From CAVZGO01 sp963774935 (lineage in GTDB: Bacteria > Chloroflexota > Anaerolineae > Anaerolineales > UBA4823): a stretch of 64,000 bases of DNA. This document shows, piece after piece, positions 18,744 to 28,156 of the stretch. The notes under the pieces were generated by a model that saw only the letters and a list, made by a program, of their open reading frames with translations, had not been told where the DNA came from and did not search any database. The translations under genes and the position numbers were made by a program. Within the stretch, counting starts at the first letter, position 1. Each line of letters begins with the position of its first letter. The DNA lies in NCBI GenBank assembly GCA_963774935.1, contig CAVZGO010000003.1:682001-746000 (forward strand). The letters are read 5' to 3'.

Positions 18744-19045
18744 TGCAGGTTTCCTCCTTGACTCGTGTCCTGGTCCTTTTTCTGAGTAGTAGCCTGAAGC
18801 CGCGAAGTTGCTCTTCTAACGATCCACACCATGGCAATTAATGTCACCGGCACGCTGGCGATCATTAACCCAACCGTAATCATTGGTTTTGTATCAAAAT
18901 GGTTATCCAGCCATAAACCACCAAAAAGGGCTGCCAGAACAATTATTAAAGTTAGACAGCCCACTTGACCGACAACCACACCCAAGACCAGACCTTGATT
19001 TACCTCTTTCCTTTTGGCTCCAGAGAGATCCTTGTTCTGGTACAT
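18740..19045 (-). CDS. atpI: AtpI/AtpZ-like ATP synthase accessory protein
   Basis: A 101-residue protein with two transmembrane segments (about 20-45 and 52-78) and a basic C-terminal tail, matching the small AtpI/AtpZ family that helps assemble the c ring or carries Mg/Ca. It opens the Fo gene set and overlaps atpB by 4 bp. A good promoter sits right before the ATG (TTGACG, 18-bp spacing, TACAAT at 19055-19060 with an upstream TG), leaving only a few bases of leader. No ribosome site is visible, so leaderless translation is likely. Confidence 0.8.
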   Translation of the reverse strand: MYQNKDLSGAKRKEVNQGLVLGVVVGQVGCLTLIIVLAALFGGLWLDNHFDTKPMITVGLMIASVPVTLIAMVWIVRRATSRLQATTQKKDQDTSQGGNLQ

Positions 19046-19054
19046 GGCTCGAGA

Positions 19055-19084
19055 ATTGTATCACAATCTACTTTCAACCGTCAA
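19055..19084 (-). promoter_or_regulatory. Sigma-70-type promoter of the atpIBEF genes
   Basis: On the minus strand, TTGACG (19084-19079), 18-bp spacer, TACAAT (19060-19055), with TG one base before the -10 (extended -10). Each box has five of six consensus bases. Only 9 bases separate the -10 from the atpI ATG, so the transcript would start about 2-4 bases before the start codon. Confidence 0.65.
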
Positions 19085-19153
19085 TAAATGGTTAGTTGAT
19101 GATATTAGCCTTATTTGACCTAATCACCCACCAATCCTGCTTGTCTTTCCTGG

Positions 19154-20620
19154 CTAGAACATTCCTGCCGCCGCAAGATAAGACCAGTTGAACCATGGCG
19201 CAAAGAAAGTGCCAACAAACAGAATTCCAACAACTAAGATGACCAATCCAAACATGACCGGTGCTGGCGCTCGAGCAGGAACTTCATCTCCCTCGGACCG
19301 GTACAGATAAACCACCTTCAGCACTACCAGGTAGTAGTACAACCCGATAATCGAATTGAGCACACCAATGACAGCCAGCCAGATCAACTGCGCCTGCACC
19401 GCTGATGCAAAAACCATGAATTTGCCGATAAAGCCAGCAAAAGGCGGCATTCCCGCCAGCGATAAGAAAGACACCAGCATAATCAGTGCCAATCCTGGGC
19501 TGCGCCGGCTCATCCCGGCAAAGTCCTTGATCTCATCCGAGCCGACCACTTTACTGTAGGCACTGACCACTCCGAAGGCTGCCAGGTTCGATGCCAGGTA
19601 TCCAATCAGGTACAAAACAGTGGCGATTATTCCAAGACCCGTTAACGATGCAATTCCTATTAATGCATACCCGGCGTGTGCGATCGATGAATATGCCAGC
19701 ATACGCTTGAGGTTCTTCTGCGCCAGGGCGAGCAAGTTTCCAAGCGTCATCGTAGCAACTGAAATTGCAGCCAGCACCGCCCCCCACTGCTGGCTGATAG
19801 CCGGGAAGGCAATTAAGAAGACACGCATTAAGATTACGAAACCGGCTGCTTTCGATGCCGTGGACAGGAATCCGGCAACCGGCGACGGCGATCCTTCATA
19901 AACATCGGGAGCCCAGAAATGCAGCGGTACAGCCGATATCTTGAAGCTGAAGCCCACCAGGATCAAAACCAGGATGCCGATCAATGGCCATTTCGAAACC
20001 GCGCCATTCACAATGCTTTGCATGTATTCCGTTGAGACAATTTCGTACAGGTTGGTTGTGCCGGTGAAGCCGAATAACAAAGTAAAGCCATACAGCAGGA
20101 ATGCAGATGACATCGCTCCGAACAACAGGTACTTAAAACCAGCTTCGACCGAGCGGTCGCTGTGCAGTAAGAAACCCGCCAGAACATAAAGCGGGATTGC
20201 TACAGTCTCCAGCGACAGGTAGATCATGATCAAATCTGCTGCACTTGCCAGCAGCGTCATACCTACAGTTGAGGCGAGCAGCAGTATATAGAACTCCCCG
20301 CGATCGCCCAACCCATCTACGTCCATCCCGATCAACGCAGTGATGGCAGCGCCGAACATGAACAATTGGCCAAATACAAAGCCAGCCCAGTCCCAGCGCA
20401 CCATACCGCCCCACAGATATTCAGCCTGCATCGCCGGTCGAGCCACTAACAGGGTGACGCCCATGATGATCAGGATGCCAGATGCTGTCACCCAGGCGAG
20501 GTTGCGCCGCCACTCTGGTTTGACGATCAGATCAATAGCCAGCACCAGCAGAGCCAGTACCACCAGTAAAATTTCTGGCAAAATTGCCAGGATCATATTC
20601 GTTGTAATAGAACCCATCAA
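19154..20620 (-). CDS. nuoN: NADH-quinone oxidoreductase subunit N
   Basis: A 488-residue antiporter-like membrane subunit of complex I with about 14 transmembrane helices. The proton-channel residues are visible: Glu in LSLETVAIPLYVL (TM5), Lys in GFSFKISAVPLHFWAPD (TM7) and the later KRMLAYSS region. It is the last nuo gene, overlaps the preceding nuoM by 4 bp, and is followed after 108 bp by the promoter and genes of ATP synthase Fo. Confidence 0.95.
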   Translation of the reverse strand: MMGSITTNMILAILPEILLVVLALLVLAIDLIVKPEWRRNLAWVTASGILIIMGVTLLVARPAMQAEYLWGGMVRWDWAGFVFGQLFMFGAAITALIGMDVDGLGDRGEFYILLLASTVGMTLLASAADLIMIYLSLETVAIPLYVLAGFLLHSDRSVEAGFKYLLFGAMSSAFLLYGFTLLFGFTGTTNLYEIVSTEYMQSIVNGAVSKWPLIGILVLILVGFSFKISAVPLHFWAPDVYEGSPSPVAGFLSTASKAAGFVILMRVFLIAFPAISQQWGAVLAAISVATMTLGNLLALAQKNLKRMLAYSSIAHAGYALIGIASLTGLGIIATVLYLIGYLASNLAAFGVVSAYSKVVGSDEIKDFAGMSRRSPGLALIMLVSFLSLAGMPPFAGFIGKFMVFASAVQAQLIWLAVIGVLNSIIGLYYYLVVLKVVYLYRSEGDEVPARAPAPVMFGLVILVVGILFVGTFFAPWFNWSYLAAAGMF

Positions 20621-22113
20621 GCACCTCCCAACAGGCGCATAATGTTATTGACGCCTTCTTGCACCCAGGGAACCATGAGCGACGGGAAAACGCCTATGGC
20701 AACCAGGACAGCCGACAATAATACAATAGCAATTTTATCCAACACGCTCACATCATGCACGTGCCCTTCAAATTCCTCCGGTAAAGGACCGAAAAACACC
20801 TTTCCGATGATACGGATAATATACGACGCCGTGATGACAATGGAGATGGAGGCGATAATTGCCACCCAGGCATAACTATTCCACACCCAGGCTGGTTCTG
20901 CGCTCCATAATCCTACGAATATTGGAAACTCGGCGATGAACCCCGAAAAGCCAGGCATACCCATACTCACTAAACCGCCGATGACAAATGCTAAAGTCAC
21001 TAATGGCATGACTTTGCGGAAGCCTCCCAGGCGTGGTATCTCGCGCGTGTGTGCCTGGTCGTAAATCATACCGACAACAGCAAAGAAGAGAGCCGTCATC
21101 ACCCCATGCGAGAACATTTGCAAACCGGCGCCCAGCATTCCGGTACTGTTCAACGTCGCAAATCCCATGATGACCAGACCCATGTGGGATACCGATGAAA
21201 AACCAATAACATATTTAAAGTCAGTTTGCACACTTGCGATGAACGCACCGTATACCACATTGACCAGGGTCAAAAGGATGATCCAGGGCATCCAAAATTT
21301 TGCCCCATCCGGCAGCAGCATGATGCCCACCCGCAGGGCTGCAAAGGCACCCAATTTCATCAAGACGCCAGCATGGAACATTGAGACCGCAGTGGGCGCT
21401 GCCACGTGACCATCCGGGCTCCAGTTGTGGAAGGGGAAGATGCCGCCCAGCACCGCAAAACCCATAAAGACAAATGGGAAAACGATGCGCTGGAATTGCG
21501 GGGCAAAATTTGCTCCTTCCATCGCCACCATATCAAAAGTGCCCAGACCCGCCTGGTAGTACATTGCCAGCGCTCCGACCAGGGCAATCACCGAGCCGAT
21601 GAACAGGTACAGGGTCAGCTTCATCGCCGCATATTCGCGGGTCACTTTCCAGCCCCAAATGGCGATCAGCAGGAACATCGGGAATACAGCAATTTCATAG
21701 AAGAAGAACAGCATAAAGAGATCTTGTGCAACGAAAACCCCAAAGACGCCGGTTGCCAGGATAAACAGGAAGGCGAAGAACTCGCGCGGCCTGTCATCAA
21801 GTCCCCAGGAGATCAGCACGCCGGTGAACATCACGATGCCGGTCAACAGCACCAGCGGGGCGTTCATGCCATCCAAGCCAACGTAATAAGAGATTCCCAT
21901 CAATGGCAGCCAATCCAGCTTTTCTACAAACTGGTAACCGCCAGCTGCCGTATCATAAGAGAAGTATGCCCAGATAGATAGCAGCAGCGCAAAAGTTGCT
22001 GCTGCCAGGGCGGCAACTCGCACTTCGTTTTTTCGGTCAGCCGGGATTAATAAAATAATGAGACCGGCGACCACGGGTGTGAAGACGATAACACTCAGAA
22101 TTGGAAACTGCAT
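20617..22113 (-). CDS. nuoM: NADH-quinone oxidoreductase subunit M, second copy, TM7 Lys replaced
   Basis: A 498-residue NuoM-type subunit with about 14 helices. TM5 Glu (FYEIAVFPMF), TM8 Lys (HAGVLMKLGAF) and TM12 Glu (GFSGFIAEF) are kept. The TM7 Lys that sits ahead of the P-F-H-x-W motif in NuoM/L/N is missing: this copy reads GFAVLGGIFPFHNW, with Leu where the neighbouring copy has Lys (AIKVPVWPFHTW). It follows the first nuoM by 58 bp and overlaps nuoN by 4 bp. Complex I variants with two NuoM subunits are known in several bacteria; this gene order fits such a complex. Whether this copy pumps is uncertain because of the Lys change. Confidence 0.9.
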   Translation of the reverse strand: MQFPILSVIVFTPVVAGLIILLIPADRKNEVRVAALAAATFALLLSIWAYFSYDTAAGGYQFVEKLDWLPLMGISYYVGLDGMNAPLVLLTGIVMFTGVLISWGLDDRPREFFAFLFILATGVFGVFVAQDLFMLFFFYEIAVFPMFLLIAIWGWKVTREYAAMKLTLYLFIGSVIALVGALAMYYQAGLGTFDMVAMEGANFAPQFQRIVFPFVFMGFAVLGGIFPFHNWSPDGHVAAPTAVSMFHAGVLMKLGAFAALRVGIMLLPDGAKFWMPWIILLTLVNVVYGAFIASVQTDFKYVIGFSSVSHMGLVIMGFATLNSTGMLGAGLQMFSHGVMTALFFAVVGMIYDQAHTREIPRLGGFRKVMPLVTLAFVIGGLVSMGMPGFSGFIAEFPIFVGLWSAEPAWVWNSYAWVAIIASISIVITASYIIRIIGKVFFGPLPEEFEGHVHDVSVLDKIAIVLLSAVLVAIGVFPSLMVPWVQEGVNNIMRLLGGA

Positions 22114-22171
22114 AGTTCACCTCAATCGCGGGAGAAGTTCCTACGCCCCAAAAATCATTGCTACAGCCTGA

Positions 22172-23710
22172 TTAATCAGGTTTAAAATCCAGGCTCGGCC
22201 AGACACCAATCCAAAGGATCAAAACCAACAAGGGCGTAATCACAAAAATCTCTCGGACGCCAATCTCACTGAGATGACCGCTCCAGCCGGTATTCATCGG
22301 GCCATGCAGCACCATCTTCAATGCCTTTAAGATATATGCGCCGGTCATCAGCAATCCGAACATCGCCAGGGCAGTAAACAGGTTGAAAATCGGCCAGGAA
22401 CCCCGCACTACCAAAAATTCCGATATGAAGCCGTTCAATCCTGGCAAGCCCAGCGAAGCCATGGCAGTAAAGATCAGGATACCGCCATACACGGGTATCA
22501 ATGGGAACAACCCGCCATATTCGCGCAAGTCACGTGTGTGCGTGCGCTCGTAAAGCACTCCTACCAGGAAGAACATTCCAGCCGCTGACAGGCCATGGTT
22601 GAACATCTGCAAAACAGCTCCGTTGAGAGCCAGGTTGGCGTCCAATGTCCCTACCGAGCGTGCCGCCGCAGCAATTCCCAGCACCACGAAGCCCATGTGA
22701 TTTACGGAAGAATAAGCCACCAGGCGTTTAAAATCGGTCTGTCCGAAGGAAGCCAGGGCACCAAAAATGATTGCCAGGACTGCCAGCAGCGCCAGGATGC
22801 CAGCGTACTGGTATGCCTGCTCTGGGTATAGCGGGAGGACATAGCGCAGGAAACCGAAAGCGCCTAACTTTAGAAGAACACCTGCCAGGATCATCGATCC
22901 AGCGGTCGGAGCTTCGGTATGCGCATCCGGAAGCCAGGTATGGAACGGCCAGACTGGTACTTTAATCGCGAATGCAATGACAAATGCCCAGAAAGCGATC
23001 GCTTTTACAGTGGCGACCGGCAGCCCAAATAATGAACCCTGGATGCCGTTCCAACCGGTCAGCAGCTCGACATAATCGAACGTGCCTGCTACGCTGCCGA
23101 TCATCTGGATCGCCAGCAGCAGTCCGAGCGAGCCAGCCATGGTATAGAGCATGAATTTGATCGACGCATAAGTGCGTGCCTGGACTTTGTGCCCTCCCCA
23201 GATAGTACGCTCGCCTTTTTCAGAGCCCCACTGATTGATCAAGAAATACATCGGCACCAGACCAAATTCCCAGAATACGAAGAAGAGCATCAAATCTAGA
23301 GAGAGAAATACACCCAGCATCCCCATCTCGAGCAGCATAAACAGCATCATGTATGTACCCACACGATCTTTGATGCTGAAAGATGCCAGGATCGCCAGCG
23401 GTGTGAGCAGTGTGGTCAGCAGAACCATGGTCAATGCAATGCCATCCACTCCCACATGATAAGAAGAGTTGAGTGGTTCAAACCAAATTACTTTTTGCTC
23501 AAACTGGAATCCTGCTACGTCCTGCTGAAAATTGAACCACAACCAGATGGTGAGCGCGAATGGGATCAGGCTCAACACAAAAGTAACCCAACGGATAAGC
23601 TCGTTTTGATTCTTAGGCAACACCAGGAGAACCAGGATTACTACGAGCGGAGAAAACAAGATCAGGGTTAAGATATTTGAAGCGAGAAAGCCCGTGGATG
23701 CGATTTCCAT
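22172..23710 (-). CDS. nuoM: NADH-quinone oxidoreductase subunit M, first copy
   Basis: A 512-residue NuoM with all expected channel residues: TM5 Glu in FWEFGLVPMYFL, TM7 Lys in FAIKVPVWPFHTWLPDAH, TM8 Lys in AGVLLKLGAFGF, and the GLNGFISEF segment with the TM12 Glu. It lies 17 bp after nuoL in the usual L-M order and is followed by a second, diverged nuoM rather than nuoN directly. The two copies differ through most of their length, so this is not a recent duplication. Confidence 0.94.
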   Translation of the reverse strand: MEIASTGFLASNILTLILFSPLVVILVLLVLPKNQNELIRWVTFVLSLIPFALTIWLWFNFQQDVAGFQFEQKVIWFEPLNSSYHVGVDGIALTMVLLTTLLTPLAILASFSIKDRVGTYMMLFMLLEMGMLGVFLSLDLMLFFVFWEFGLVPMYFLINQWGSEKGERTIWGGHKVQARTYASIKFMLYTMAGSLGLLLAIQMIGSVAGTFDYVELLTGWNGIQGSLFGLPVATVKAIAFWAFVIAFAIKVPVWPFHTWLPDAHTEAPTAGSMILAGVLLKLGAFGFLRYVLPLYPEQAYQYAGILALLAVLAIIFGALASFGQTDFKRLVAYSSVNHMGFVVLGIAAAARSVGTLDANLALNGAVLQMFNHGLSAAGMFFLVGVLYERTHTRDLREYGGLFPLIPVYGGILIFTAMASLGLPGLNGFISEFLVVRGSWPIFNLFTALAMFGLLMTGAYILKALKMVLHGPMNTGWSGHLSEIGVREIFVITPLLVLILWIGVWPSLDFKPD

Positions 23711-23727
23711 TGATTACCTCCTGCCTC

Positions 23728-25906
23728 TCACCGTGCTACCAGATAAAAATACAGCGCAGTGAAGGCTGCCACTGTTACCAGGGCCATGATCATGTACTGC
23801 TGCACCTTGCCAGTCTGCAATGGTCTTAGATTGACACCCAGCTTCTTCACCACTTCCGAAACGAAATCTCCGATGCCATTCACCACCGGCTTGTCAATAT
23901 AATTCCGCAAGAAGGCGCCGACCACACCCACCGAGTGAGCAACGGCATGTAAAACTCCATCGATCACCTTGAGGTCCATAGCATTTGAGAACACGTCCGA
24001 AAGCCAGACGACCGGTCGGATGAATACCTTGTTGTACATCTCATCGATGTAGTATTTATTCTTCAGCACTGGATAGAACTTGCCAAGCGCTTTTTGCACC
24101 GGGTCGACGGCTCCAGCTTTGTAATCCTTGTAAACCCAATAACCAAGTGCCAGACCTCCAAGAGAGACGACCAGTGAGATAAGCAGTGGGATAGGGTCGA
24201 AGGGAATTGTTTCCAGTTGCTCGCCGAGCATGCTGCCGACAATATGGTGGAAGTAATTGGGGATCATCCCGCCAATGAGCGGAAACCCTTCGTGAATACC
24301 AAACCAGCCCGCTGCCACACCGAATACCGCCAGGATCAAAAGCGGTAAGGTCATCGTCCATTTCGATTCATGGGCATGTCCCGCTGCACCAGTGCGTGGC
24401 TTGCCTAGGAAGGTCAGGGTGATCTGGCGCATCGTATAGAAGGCGGTGAGCAGCGCCGTAAATGCCAGCACCGCCAGCACTACCCAGTGCTGATGCGCAA
24501 ATGCATCTGCCAGGATCTCATCTTTTGACCAGAAGCCGGCTGTAAGCAGTGGAAAACCGGCAAGCGATAAACCACCGAGCAGGAATGTCCAGAACGTGAG
24601 CGGCATCTTGCGCCGTAAACCGCCCATGTTGAGCATGTCCTGCGGGTCGGCGTGGTCACCGGTATGCATGACGCCGTGTTCCATGCCGTGGATGACGGAA
24701 CCGCTGCCCAGGAATAAGAGTGCTTTGAAGAATGCGTGGGTAAACAAATGAAAGACTGCCGCAACGTAAGCGCCAATGCCCAGCGCAGCGATCATAAATC
24801 CGAGCTGGGAGATGGTCGAGTATGCCAGCACCCGCTTGATGTCATTTTGCGCAACGGCAATCGTAGCTGCGAACAGGGCTGTAAATGTGCCGATGATGAC
24901 CATAAACTGCATCGGCACGGTCAAACCGTGACCTGCCTCCCAGCCTGCCGAAAGCAGTGGAAACATGCGGATCACCATGAAAACACCCGCCGAAACCATG
25001 GTTGCCGCATGGATCATGGCTGAGACCGGGGTCGGACCTTCCATCGCATCGGGCAGCCAGACATGCAGCGGGAATTGAGCAGATTTGCCGATCGTGCCGA
25101 TGAACAGCAGCACACCGATCAGCGCAGCCGCCGACCAGCCTAACAACCCAAATGCTGCGGGAGTATTCACCAGCTCCTCGAGTACTTCGGGCTTGAAAAT
25201 ATCACTGTACAGGAGGCTGCCGACCGCTGAATAGAGGTAAGCGATTCCCAGGAGCATGAACACATCGCCCACACGGGTGGTAATAAATGCCTTGATCATC
25301 GCACGCGCGAGCGCTCGGTTTGCCGTACCAGAAGCCAATCAGCAAATAGGAACACAGCCCCATGATCTCCCAACCCATAAACAACATAAGCAGGTTGTTC
25401 GAAAGTACCAGAATAAGCATCCCAAAAGCAAAAAGTGAAATAAAAGCGAAAAACCGGGCATACATCGGCTCGATCGACATCACAGTGTGTTTATGTCCGT
25501 GAGCATCGGCTAAGACGGCACCGTGCGGGGGCAAGCCTGGTCTGTCATGATCGCCTTTGGGCTGACCGAAATTGTGGTATCCCACACTATAGATAAAGAT
25601 CATCAAGACGGTCCAGACAACAAAGAAGAGGGTCACTGCCGAAAGCGGATCCAACAGCATGCCAATCTTGAAGTAATCATTGCCCGTGGCAAACCAGTTG
25701 ACAGTAACCTCAATCGGGTTTTGAGCCAGATTTTCCATCTGGATGGCGCGGGCAAATACGATCATCCCCGCCAACCAGCTCAGAAACACCGCCAGGATCG
25801 CTACCGAGTGGCTGAGCCAATTCCTGCGGTTGGTGAGCAGGATGATCAGGAAAAATGCCACAATTGGCGGTATGGGAATTAACCAAATAAGGGTCTCTGT
25901 ATTCAT
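23728..25906 (-). CDS. nuoL: NADH-quinone oxidoreductase subunit L (one frameshift)
   Basis: About 726 residues when read as one gene. The N-terminal part (25906 to about 25310) has the TM5 Glu in WEIMGLCSYLLIGFWYGK; the rest (to 23728) begins at ARAMIKAFITTRVGD and carries the TM7 Lys (GTIGKSAQFPLHVWLPDAM), the lateral helix and a long C-terminal region. One surplus base at about 25302-25315, probably an extra C in GCTCGCGCG, shifts the frame; removing it gives KPSAARAMIKAF, as in other NuoL. A hydrophilic His/Gly-rich insertion of about 30 residues lies in the N-terminal half. The gene is essential for the complex, so I take the shift as a sequence error. Confidence 0.9.
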
Positions 25907-25916
25907 AGAAGTCCTC

Positions 25917-26225
25917 TCATCCCTTCAGGAGATCGACCTCATCGGCTACCACCGTCTTGCGCCGGCGATATACTGAGATAAACAATGCCAGTCCAACCGC
26001 TACTTCTGCGGCGGCAACTGCGATGACAATTACCGCCCACACCTGTCCAGAAATTCCGGTCGGGGTCAAATAACGCCATAATGCCACCAGGTTAATATTG
26101 ACCGCATTCAGCATCAGCTCAACACCCATGAGTATGGCGATGGCAGTTTTCCGAGCCAACACGCCGAACAATCCAACACAGAAGAGCGCGGCGGCTAAAA
26201 TCAGGTACCAAGAAAGTGGAACCAT
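25917..26225 (-). CDS. nuoK: NADH-quinone oxidoreductase subunit K
   Basis: A 102-residue three-helix subunit. The two membrane Glu residues used in proton transfer are in MGVELMLNAVNINL and AAAEVAVGLALFI. It is 8 bp after nuoJ and 10 bp before nuoL, the standard J-K-L order. Length and motifs are ordinary for NuoK. Confidence 0.95.
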   Translation of the reverse strand: MVPLSWYLILAAALFCVGLFGVLARKTAIAILMGVELMLNAVNINLVALWRYLTPTGISGQVWAVIVIAVAAAEVAVGLALFISVYRRRKTVVADEVDLLKG

Positions 26226-26233
26226 AAAACCTC

Positions 26234-26749
26234 CTACTTCTTTCCCCAGGCAACCATAATCGAACCGATCAATGCCGCCAGGAGCAAGACTGACGCCAAC
26301 TCGAACGGCAAGACGAATCCATTTGGTGCGACCAGGGCAGCTCCTAGAAGCTGAACAGGATCATAACCGGCTGGCATGGGCTGGGTGGTCGTCGCAATCC
26401 CTGACCACTGGCTGAAGATAAAGACCATCACCCCAAACAGCGCCATGCAGAATATCGCCGCCCACATCCAGCTGCTGTTCAGATGCGAGCCCGTTTCGGT
26501 CGCTGTTCCACGGGTCAACATGATTGCAAATATCATCAAGATTGCTATGGCGCCGATGTAAATCACCACCTGAGCTACAGCCAGAAATCCCACGCTGAGG
26601 AAAACAAATAATATCGCCACCCCAAAAAGAGTGCCGATGAGCCACAGCGCAGCGTGGATCAGGTTCGGTACACTGACCACCATCAGGGCTGCCCCTAATG
26701 TCGCTGCAGCAACGATCATAAATAAAATTTGTTGTATGGTCATTGCCAT
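26234..26749 (-). CDS. nuoJ: NADH-quinone oxidoreductase subunit J
   Basis: A 171-residue five-helix subunit with the conserved Tyr-Ile-Gly-Ala motif in VVIYIGAIAILMIFAIML (TM3, the helix that changes shape during turnover) and an N-terminal helix with HAALWLI. It is 8 bp before nuoK and 70 bp after nuoH. nuoI, which normally lies between nuoH and nuoJ, is absent here. Confidence 0.94.
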   Translation of the reverse strand: MAMTIQQILFMIVAAATLGAALMVVSVPNLIHAALWLIGTLFGVAILFVFLSVGFLAVAQVVIYIGAIAILMIFAIMLTRGTATETGSHLNSSWMWAAIFCMALFGVMVFIFSQWSGIATTTQPMPAGYDPVQLLGAALVAPNGFVLPFELASVLLLAALIGSIMVAWGKK

Positions 26750-26819
26750 TCTCCGTATTTAGCTCTGTACTCGAGCTGTTTCACCAACACGAATTCCTTG
26801 CCTGTAGCTTACAGTCTAC

Positions 26820-28046
26820 TTAATCGCCATTCGAAGGAAATTGAACCGGATTATTTTCAGGCCGCGCCACAGGCCGGTCGGCATCAAAGAGCTTGCGCTC
26901 CAGCTTTACATGCCGGCGCACCAGGCTTAATGCAATCCAGCCTACCAGCAAGTTTGCACCCAGAATCGATATCCAATAAACCCAGGCAGGCGCACTGGCT
27001 AATGCTTTATCCAAAATTGCCACCACCAGAACCAGCGCCAGTGCAAGCGGGGTGAGGAATTTCCAGTTAAAGTTCAACATGTGGTCGATGCGGATGCGCG
27101 GCACGGAGTACTTGATCCACATGATCACGTAGTAAATGATAAATGCCTTAATGAGCAGATAAATAATCCCCAGGAATGGCACCTGATCGACGAAAGGACC
27201 GCTCCAGCCTCCCAGGAACAGCGTGGCAAACAATGCGCCAATCGTTACAGCATGCAGCAGCTCCCCGGCATAAAACATGCCGAATTTCATGCCGCTGTAT
27301 TCGATGTGGAAGCCGGCTACGATCTCGGATTCGGCTTCAACCAGGTCAAAGGGAGAACGACCAATCTCAGCGATTGAGCTGATCAAGAAAATGATCGCTG
27401 CACCAGGTACCAGGAAGATGTACCAGTTATAAAACGGCTGCTGTGCCTCAACGATGGCGTTCATGCCCATCGAACGCGCCAGGAGCACAGGGATCAACAG
27501 GGTAATCACCATGGGGACTTCGTAAGAAACCATTTGCGCAACGGTGCGGAATGCCCCTAACAGGGCATACTTATTGTTGGAAGCCCAACCAGCCATGAGT
27601 ATTCCCAGGGTTGAGATCGCCCCAATTGCCACCACATAAAGGATAGCTACATTTAGATCCGAGCCGGTAACCAGAGGTGTCAGTGGAATCACAGCCCACA
27701 GCATCAACACTGTAGTCAAGGCGATGATGGGCGATAAATTGTAAATAAATTTATCTGCACCGCGCGGTGTCAGGTCTTCCTTGATGAGCAGCTTCAAAAT
27801 GTCCGCAATTGGCTGGATCAACCCAAAAGGACCGACCCGGTTAGGACCAAGACGATCCTGAAAACGAGCGACGACCTTTCGCTCCACCCATACCAGGAAA
27901 ATGGCTAACACCAGGGTGAACATGCATAACACTACAATCCCAACGATGCTCACCAGCACGGTCACCCATATGGGATCCAGGCCCAGACCCGTGAGCCATG
28001 TCCTCAGGACTTCAGCTATTGAATGAATCGGATCTATCATCATCAA
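26820..28046 (-). CDS. nuoH: NADH-quinone oxidoreductase subunit H
   Basis: A 408-residue eight-helix subunit that forms the quinone chamber with the peripheral arm. Family motifs are present: ERKVVARFQDRLGPNRVGPFGLIQPIAD near residue 50, the SIAEIGRSPFDLVEAESEIVAGFH loop with its acidic cluster, and RIRIDHMLNFNWK near the C-terminus. The C-terminal tail is extended by about 30 hydrophilic residues. Three Met codons open the frame; I keep the first. It follows nuoA by 110 bp instead of nuoG. Confidence 0.95.
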   Translation of the reverse strand: MMMIDPIHSIAEVLRTWLTGLGLDPIWVTVLVSIVGIVVLCMFTLVLAIFLVWVERKVVARFQDRLGPNRVGPFGLIQPIADILKLLIKEDLTPRGADKFIYNLSPIIALTTVLMLWAVIPLTPLVTGSDLNVAILYVVAIGAISTLGILMAGWASNNKYALLGAFRTVAQMVSYEVPMVITLLIPVLLARSMGMNAIVEAQQPFYNWYIFLVPGAAIIFLISSIAEIGRSPFDLVEAESEIVAGFHIEYSGMKFGMFYAGELLHAVTIGALFATLFLGGWSGPFVDQVPFLGIIYLLIKAFIIYYVIMWIKYSVPRIRIDHMLNFNWKFLTPLALALVLVVAILDKALASAPAWVYWISILGANLLVGWIALSLVRRHVKLERKLFDADRPVARPENNPVQFPSNGD

Positions 28047-28108
28047 ACTCCTATCCAGGTTACTTCACAATCAGGGAAAACATTGCTGGCTGGAGATCTA
28101 AACACATA

Positions 28109-28138
28109 AAAGGCTGAAGGAAAAATCCATCAGCCTTT
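28109..28138 (-). terminator. Hairpin between nuoA and nuoH
   Basis: On the minus strand AAAGGCTGA and TCAGCCTTT form a 9-bp perfect stem around a 12-base loop, followed by T-A-T-G-T-G-T-T-T-A. It sits 17 bp after the nuoA stop. It may partly end the nuoA transcript or protect the 3' end of a processed message, exactly where nuoB-G would be expected. Confidence 0.5.
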
Positions 28139-28156
28139 GAGTCAAACCCTTTACTT

